From Pseudomonas grandcourensis (GTDB lineage Bacteria > Pseudomonadota > Gammaproteobacteria > Pseudomonadales > Pseudomonadaceae): DNA of 64,000 nucleotides. A program made the translations under genes and the position numbers. The stretch is taken from assembly GCF_039909015.1 (NCBI RefSeq), contig NZ_CP150919.1, positions 4,626,501 through 4,690,500 on the forward strand, read 5' to 3'. The notes beneath the pieces were generated by a model. It was not told the DNA's origin. It searched no databases and worked only from the letters and a program-made list of their open reading frames with translations. This document shows, in pieces, positions 59,716 to 64,000 of the stretch. Within the stretch, counting starts at the first letter, position 1, and each line of letters starts with the position of its first letter.

Positions 59716-60423
59716 TTAAACCTTGGCGGCAACCGGTGTCGATTTGCTACGCGGACGCAACTGGGCCGTGGCCATGGCCGTGTCGGTAACGCCGGATTCG
59801 GCACGCATGCCGGCGGCCAGGAATGGCACCATCAGGCGCATGACCTGCTCGATCGAGGTGTTCACGCCGAAGTCGGTTTCAGCAATCGCGCGCAAGGCCT
59901 TGATACCGGACATGCTGAACGCCGCCGCACCCAGCATGAAGTGCACGCGCCAGAACAGTTCGATGGGTGGAATACGCGGCGCCGCTTCGTTGACCAGCAT
60001 CATGTAGCGGCGGAACACCTTGCCGTACATGTCTTCCAGATAACGACGCAAGTGCCCCTGGCTCTGACTGAACGCCAGCCCCAGCAGACGCATGAAAATA
60101 GAAAGATCGTTGCCGCTGCGCGGCTGCACCACCAGCGCCTGCTCGACGAGGATTTCCAGCAACTCTTCGAGTGTCGGCTTGATTTCAGGCTTGGCCTGAC
60201 GCCGCTCCAGCTCTTTATCGAGGCTGATGCAGAACGGCCCGAGGAACCGCGAGAAAACCGCTTGAATCAACGCCTTCTTCGAACCGAAGTGATAGTTCAC
60301 CGCCGCCAGGTTGACACCCGCCTTGCTGGTGATCAGACGCAACGAGGTTTCGGCGAAACCTTTTTCCGCGAACAACTGCTCGGCTGCATCAAGAATGCGT
60401 TCAACGGTTTCCGACTGGGCCAT
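59716..60423 (-). CDS. psrA: TetR-family fatty-acid-responsive regulator PsrA
   Basis: This 235-residue regulator has a TetR DNA-binding domain at residues 1-55: ETVERILDAAEQLFAEKGFA, LRLITSKAGVNLAAVNYHFG. The ligand domain contains FMRLLGLAFSQSQGHLRRYL and ELFWRVHFMLGAAAFSM. PsrA represses fatty-acid beta-oxidation genes and itself, and activates rpoS, responding to long-chain fatty acids. A perfect box (GAAAC-N4-GTTTC) lies at 60450-60467, 27 bases upstream of the ATG. The start at 60423 begins MAQSETVERIL. The longer frame upstream is not supported. Confidence 0.93.
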   Translation of the reverse strand: MAQSETVERILDAAEQLFAEKGFAETSLRLITSKAGVNLAAVNYHFGSKKALIQAVFSRFLGPFCISLDKELERRQAKPEIKPTLEELLEILVEQALVVQPRSGNDLSIFMRLLGLAFSQSQGHLRRYLEDMYGKVFRRYMMLVNEAAPRIPPIELFWRVHFMLGAAAFSMSGIKALRAIAETDFGVNTSIEQVMRLMVPFLAAGMRAESGVTDTAMATAQLRPRSKSTPVAAKV

Positions 60424-60449
60424 GGCTACTCCGCCTGACAAACACTTGT

Positions 60450-60467
60450 TTGAAACATACGTTTCAA
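60450..60467. promoter_or_regulatory. PsrA box
   Basis: The palindrome TTGAAAC-ATAC-GTTTCAA has seven-base perfect arms and fits the known PsrA consensus G/CAAAC(N2-4)GTTTG/C. It lies just upstream of psrA and between psrA and divergent lexA, consistent with autorepression. Confidence 0.85.
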
Positions 60468-60607
60468 CCTGTGCATTGTCAAGTCTGGCAGTTCGTTTCG
60501 GGAATGGTCGGTCAGACATTTAACCACACAACGGCGAAGCTTCAATCCACTGACTGTTTGACCGTCCGGCGGCGACTGAAAAATGGAGCATTGCCAAGAC
60601 CGTCGCA

Positions 60608-60623
60608 CTGTATATAATCCCAG
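60608..60623. promoter_or_regulatory. LexA box 1
   Basis: CTG-TATATAATCC-CAG matches the LexA consensus CTG-N10-CAG with the typical AT-rich centre. It lies 30 bases before the lexA start. Confidence 0.9.
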
Positions 60624-60626
60624 TCA

Positions 60627-60642
60627 CTGTATAAAAAAACAG
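60627..60642. promoter_or_regulatory. LexA box 2
   Basis: CTG-TATAAAAAAA-CAG is a second LexA box, three bases after the first and 11 bases before the lexA ATG. Paired boxes give tight autorepression that is relieved after DNA damage. Confidence 0.9.
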
Positions 60643-60652
60643 AGCGATCGAT

Positions 60653-61261
60653 ATGCTAAAGCTGACGCCACGACAAGCAGAGATTCTGGCCTTCATCAAA
60701 CGCTGCCTGGAAGACAACGGGTATCCACCCACCCGTGCGGAAATCGCTCAGGAACTGGGTTTCAAGTCGCCCAATGCGGCGGAAGAACACCTCAAGGCAC
60801 TGGCCCGCAAGGGTGCAATCGAGATGACGCCTGGCGCCTCCCGCGGCATTCGCATCCCCGGCTTCGAAGCCAAGGCCGACGACTCCACCCTGCCGATCAT
60901 TGGCCGGGTCGCAGCCGGCGCCCCGATTCTTGCGCAGCAACACATCGAAGAGTCCTGCAACATCAATCCCGCCTTCTTCCATCCGCGCGCCGACTACCTG
61001 CTGCGCGTCCACGGGATGAGCATGAAGGATATCGGCATTTTCGACGGCGACCTACTGGCGGTTCACACCACCCGCGAAGCCCGTAACGGCCAGATCGTGG
61101 TTGCGCGAATCGGCGACGAAGTGACCGTCAAACGCTTCAAGCGTGACGGTAGCAAAGTCTGGCTGATCGCCGAGAACCCCGAGTTCGCCCCTATTGAAGT
61201 GAACCTTCAAGACCAGGAACTGGTGATCGAAGGCTTGAGTGTCGGCGTCATTCGCCGCTAA
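60653..61261 (+). CDS. lexA: SOS repressor LexA
   Basis: This 202-residue repressor has an N-terminal winged helix ([29 protein letters not shown] [20 protein letters not shown]) and a C-terminal self-cleavage domain. The Ala-Gly cleavage site is in [13 protein letters not shown] (about residues 83-91). The catalytic Ser lies in [20 protein letters not shown] (about 122) and the Lys in the VKRFKRDG region (about 160). RecA filaments trigger cleavage. Two LexA boxes precede the gene. sulA begins 11 bases after the stop with a strong AAGGAGG, so the two form an SOS operon. Confidence 0.97.
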   Translation: MLKLTPRQAEILAFIKRCLEDNGYPPTRAEIAQELGFKSPNAAEEHLKALARKGAIEMTPGASRGIRIPGFEAKADDSTLPIIGRVAAGAPILAQQHIEESCNINPAFFHPRADYLLRVHGMSMKDIGIFDGDLLAVHTTREARNGQIVVARIGDEVTVKRFKRDGSKVWLIAENPEFAPIEVNLQDQELVIEGLSVGVIRR

Positions 61262-61271
61262 AGGAGGCACC

Positions 61272-61748
61272 ATGCAGTTCCCACAGACATCACCACAGCA
61301 AACCCAACTGCCGTTGTTCGAAGCGTTCATGGCACAGCCATTGGCGCCGATTCTGAAAGACGTAGTCGAGTCCCCCTGGAGCGCCGAACCTGACGTTTTC
61401 AGCGAGCTGTCACTGCGTGGTGCAGCCGGGAACTGCCTGAGCCTTCTGGCACCGATCCTCAGGGAATTGAGCCAGGACCAGGATGCACGCTGGCTGACAC
61501 TGATCGCGCCGCCCGCCAGCCTGACTCAAGCCTGGCTGCGAGATGCCGGCCTTAACCGCGAGCGCATTCTGCTGCTGCAACCACGAGGCACCCAGAGCGC
61601 CCAGCAACTGACCTGCGAAGCCCTGCGCCTGGGTCGTAGCCATACGGTGGTCAGCTGGATCAACCCGTTGAGCCCCCAATCGCGGCAACAACTGATCAGC
61701 GCCGCCCGCACCGGGGACGCTCAGAGCCTGAATATTCGACTGGGTTAA
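61272..61748 (+). CDS. sulA: Cell division inhibitor SulA family protein
   Basis: This 158-residue protein resembles RecA-fold SulA/SulA-like inhibitors: LRGAAGNCLSLLAPILRELS, ARWLTLIAPPASLTQAWLRD, RERILLLQPRGTQSAQQLTC and EALRLGRSHTVVSWINPLSP follow the family order. SulA binds FtsZ and blocks septation during SOS. The ATG at 61272 has a perfect AAGGAGG seven bases upstream. The gene is 11 bases after lexA and so is under the same two LexA boxes. A GGCTTCTC/GAGAAGCC hairpin without a T run lies at 61781-61805. Confidence 0.9.
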   Translation: MQFPQTSPQQTQLPLFEAFMAQPLAPILKDVVESPWSAEPDVFSELSLRGAAGNCLSLLAPILRELSQDQDARWLTLIAPPASLTQAWLRDAGLNRERILLLQPRGTQSAQQLTCEALRLGRSHTVVSWINPLSPQSRQQLISAARTGDAQSLNIRLG

Positions 61749-61842
61749 CCGGTAGACAAGACGCGTGTTTCACCGCGCAAGGCTTCTCCAGGGGGCAGAG
61801 AAGCCGATGAGTAACGACATCAAGAAAAGCGACAGACGGGGC

Positions 61843-62076
61843 TCAATGAAGTACCCGCGTCCCCTCTTCCTTGTCGAATTCGCCTTCAACCAGGCGACCG
61901 GCCATCTGAACACCCACGCTCAACATCGCCTTGGCGACTTCCACGTGCTGCCCTTGCAGGAATGCCTTGGCGTCCTCGGAGAAATCCAAAGTAACCAGAG
62001 AACCCTCGTCCTCGGCCCTGCGCAGCTCGATACGGCCGTCTGGTAACTCGACAATTTCTAGAAAGGACGTTGGCAT
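61843..62076 (-). CDS. Conserved small protein of unknown function
   Basis: This 77-residue acidic protein reads MPTSFLEIVELPDGRIELRR, then LVTLDFSEDAKAFLQGQHVE and VAKAMLSVGVQMAGRLVEGE. It probably has a beta-hairpin followed by a helix. No signal peptide or motif was seen. From memory, P. aeruginosa has a conserved gene at the same place between sulA and topA. The function is not known. The ATG at 62076 is preceded by GGAGAAC and fits better than upstream starts. Confidence 0.68.
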   Translation of the reverse strand: MPTSFLEIVELPDGRIELRRAEDEGSLVTLDFSEDAKAFLQGQHVEVAKAMLSVGVQMAGRLVEGEFDKEEGTRVLH

Positions 62077-62170
62077 AAAGGACTGTTCTCCACGAAAGGC
62101 GGGGATTATATAGGCATCGGCCAGGCTTCGCTCGGGATCTTGACCAGATGCCATTCCGAAACTATTTCTG

Positions 62171-62695
62171 TCAGCACTCGTTCAGGCCTTCGCGAAAGCG
62201 GATCGCCAATCCTTTCAGATTCTGACGCCAGCTCTCCAGCTCCTCACGACTCAACTCTTCAGGCACGTCCTCTTCATCCAGATTGACGGCCAGGATCAGT
62301 GGCTGGGTCACGTCCCCTTTTGGCTTGTGGGGCGCGCGCGGCGGCTGAAACAACGCAGCATGGGCAGCCAACAGCTTCGCCAGCCAGGTTTCCGGATTAT
62401 TGGCCAGTTCGACCAGCTCGGCCATTTCCGGAATGGCGATGGTTTCCAGCACTTCGCGAGTCAGCAACAACTCTGCACGGGGCGCATTGGCCTGGGGCAA
62501 GCGATAGAAACCGGCGATTTCATGACACAGGCCCAAAAGCGCGCCGTACAGGTGAAACAGCGCGGATTCGCGCCCGGCCTGGATCAGCGCCAGCGAATTC
62601 ATCGCCCGCCCTTCTTCAGTGCGAGCCAGCGCTTCGAGCGACAAGCCGGCGAAATAAATCTTCTGATTGGTGCGGGTATACAGTTCGTGGGCCAT
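62171..62695 (-). CDS. DUF6586 family protein
   Basis: This 174-residue protein starts MAHELYTRTNQKIYFAGLSL and is mostly helical: LALIQAGRESALFHLYGALL, GLCHEIAGFYRLPQAN, EVLETIAIPEMAELVELANN, and an acidic region near DEEDVPEELSREELESW. It matches the Pseudomonas DUF6586 family found upstream of topA in the same order. No catalytic residues or membrane segment are seen and the function is unknown. The start ATG at 62695 was chosen because it opens the conserved sequence. Confidence 0.72.
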   Translation of the reverse strand: MAHELYTRTNQKIYFAGLSLEALARTEEGRAMNSLALIQAGRESALFHLYGALLGLCHEIAGFYRLPQANAPRAELLLTREVLETIAIPEMAELVELANNPETWLAKLLAAHAALFQPPRAPHKPKGDVTQPLILAVNLDEEDVPEELSREELESWRQNLKGLAIRFREGLNEC

Positions 62696-62780
62696 GACGG
62701 CAGCCTCCACAACGAAATAATTGCTTCATGCAGGTTGGACAGTGTCGTGGATCAGCCGATCCGACCGCAAGCTCAAAACA

Positions 62781-62822
62781 AAAAGGCCGCATGAAAACCT
62801 GAAGGTTCTCATGCGGCCTTTT
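62781..62822. terminator. Bidirectional intrinsic terminator after topA
   Basis: A perfect 14-pair stem (AAAAGGCCGCATGA with TCATGCGGCCTTTT) has a 14-base loop and is flanked by A and T runs. It lies just beyond the topA stop on the minus strand. Confidence 0.9.
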
Positions 62823-62837
62823 CATTGCTGCGACGCT

Positions 62838-64000
62838 TTACGCCTTCGCCGCCGGACGCTTGTCTTCGACCGTCCACTTGCCGCCGTCGTAGAACGCCTT
62901 CCAGCCAGTCGGCTTACCGTCAACCTCGGTCTGCACATACTGCTCCTTGGTCTTGCGGCTGTAACGAATCACAGTCGGGAGGCCATCCGGATCTTTCTTC
63001 GGCGCTTCACAAAGGAAGTGATACTTCGGATCGATCTCGTCCTTGTGCGGGATGATTTCCATCACCAGCGGAGCACGGGTCTCGCGGTTTTTCGGGAATT
63101 GGCTGGCCGCCAGGAACAGGCCGGAGGCACCATCGCGCAGGATGTAGGTGTCGTTGACCTTTTCGCATTTCAGCTCAGGCATCTTCACCGGGTCCATCTT
63201 CGGCGGCGCCGCGTCACCGCTCTTGAGCAGTTTGCGGGTGTTTTTACAGGTGGCATTGGTGCAACCGAAGAACTTGCCGAAACGGCCAGTCTTGAGTTGC
63301 ATCTCGCTGCCACACTTGTCGCACTCCAGGCTCGGACCTTCATAGCCCTTGATGCGATAAGTACCCTCTTCGATTTCATAGCCATCGCAATCGGGGTTGT
63401 TACCGCAGATGTGCAGCTTGCGCTTCTCATCGAGCAGGTAGGCATCCATCGCCGTGGCGCAGATCGGGCAGCGATGCTTGCCACGCAACACCAGCGACTC
63501 CGATTCACCCTCGTCGTCCGCAGCGATTTCATCGCCCGGCACCAGGTTGACGGTAGCCTTGCAGCGCTCTTTCGGCGGCAGACTGTAGCCCGAGCAACCG
63601 AGGAACACGCCGGTCGAGGCAGTACGGATCTGCATCGGACGACCGCAGGTGGTGCACGGGATGTCGGTCATCACCGGCTGGTTGGCACGCATGCCGTTTT
63701 CCGGGCTTTCGGCTACTTCGAGTTTCTTCTTGAAGTCGCCGTAGAACTCGTCGAGCACGTTTTTCCAGTCGCGCTCGCCCTGGGCCACGTCATCGAGATG
63801 CTCTTCCATACCGGCGGTGAAGCCGTAGTCCATCAGGTTGGAGAAGCTCTCGGCCAGACGCTCGGTGACGATGTCACCCATCTTTTCCGAGTAGAAACGA
63901 CGGTTGTGCAGCGCCACGTAGCCGCGGTCCTGGATGGTCGAAATGATCGCCGCGTAGGTCGAAGGACGACCGATGCCGCGTTTTTCCATTTCTTTTACCA
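62838..64000 (-). CDS. topA: DNA topoisomerase I, C-terminal part
   Basis: The gene enters from the right edge, so only about the last 387 residues are seen. The segment [20 protein letters not shown] and [15 protein letters not shown] is the end of the type IA core. Four Cys clusters follow: CTTCGRPMQ, a degenerate second copy, CPICATAM, and [20 protein letters not shown] with CTNATCK, as zinc-ribbon modules typical of TopA C-termini. A Gly/Lys-rich domain ends the protein. It relaxes negative supercoils. A strong terminator follows the stop. Confidence 0.95.
   Translation of the reverse strand, partial: VKEMEKRGIGRPSTYAAIISTIQDRGYVALHNRRFYSEKMGDIVTERLAESFSNLMDYGFTAGMEEHLDDVAQGERDWKNVLDEFYGDFKKKLEVAESPENGMRANQPVMTDIPCTTCGRPMQIRTASTGVFLGCSGYSLPPKERCKATVNLVPGDEIAADDEGESESLVLRGKHRCPICATAMDAYLLDEKRKLHICGNNPDCDGYEIEEGTYRIKGYEGPSLECDKCGSEMQLKTGRFGKFFGCTNATCKNTRKLLKSGDAAPPKMDPVKMPELKCEKVNDTYILRDGASGLFLAASQFPKNRETRAPLVMEIIPHKDEIDPKYHFLCEAPKKDPDGLPTVIRYSRKTKEQYVQTEVDGKPTGWKAFYDGGKWTVEDKRPAAKA

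Overview
The window is a 64-kb piece of a chromosome from a member of the Pseudomonas fluorescens group. The evidence is the gene content (psrA-lexA-sulA-topA, mfd, lolCDE, queF, copRS, DUF6124 and DUF4404 proteins), the G+C-rich codon use, and many copies of the fluorescent-pseudomonad REP sequence (the GTAGGAGCGAGC...GCTCGCGAA type). From memory, most of the right two thirds follows the P. aeruginosa PAO1 order from about PA2795 to PA3011. No rRNA, tRNA, CRISPR array or insertion sequence was found.

Layout. (1) 1-5.9 kb: the end of copC with copD, a relBE-type toxin-antitoxin pair behind a perfect 24-bp palindrome, a PheC-like periplasmic protein, two small minus-strand genes (one with a highly structured leader), dusA and uppP. 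(2) 6-29 kb: an exopolysaccharide island. It has two orphan winged-helix regulators, a PslA/WcaJ-type priming transferase, a gfcABCD/yjbEFGH-like export operon with Wza, galE, galU, a stand-alone remnant of a phosphomannomutase C-terminal domain, an SGNH protein with an acyltransferase-3 protein, a Wzy candidate, Wzx, a pyruvyltransferase, a single further glycosyltransferase, the Wzc kinase with the Wzb phosphatase, and a secreted glycosidase. (3) 29-38 kb: tal, the RssB/RssC-type partner switch, mlaA, a HAD-like protein without its nucleophile, a DUF4404 protein, queF, a Met/His-rich cupredoxin and copRS. (4) 38-45.4 kb: lolCDE, a PilZ protein, a glycerophosphodiesterase, sthA and apbE. (5) 45.4-48.9 kb: a lower-G+C accessory locus with a PAAR-toxin effector of the type VI secretion kind, three paralogous membrane-anchored candidate immunity proteins and a decayed copy of the toxin C-terminus. 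(6) 49-64 kb: housekeeping genes gap, mfd, csiV, a SNF2 helicase, methylthioinosine phosphorylase, nagZ, psrA, lexA, sulA, two small conserved genes and the 3' end of topA.

How the genes work together. The island contains what a Wzx/Wzy-dependent pathway needs: UDP-Glc (GalU) and UDP-Gal (GalE) supply, one priming enzyme, one glycosyltransferase, pyruvyl and acyl decoration, flipping, polymerisation, Wza/Wzc/Wzb/Gfc export and a trimming hydrolase. With only two sugar-adding steps visible, a short Glc/Gal repeat with pyruvate and acyl groups is the simplest prediction, which resembles the acidic galactoglucan marginalan known from fluorescent pseudomonads. The PAAR locus keeps a record of past toxin/immunity replacement and is the most dynamic part of the window.

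Limits: all family assignments rest on motif recognition by eye. No database search or structure calculation was run. Start codons were chosen from ribosome-binding sites, overlaps and remembered family lengths.
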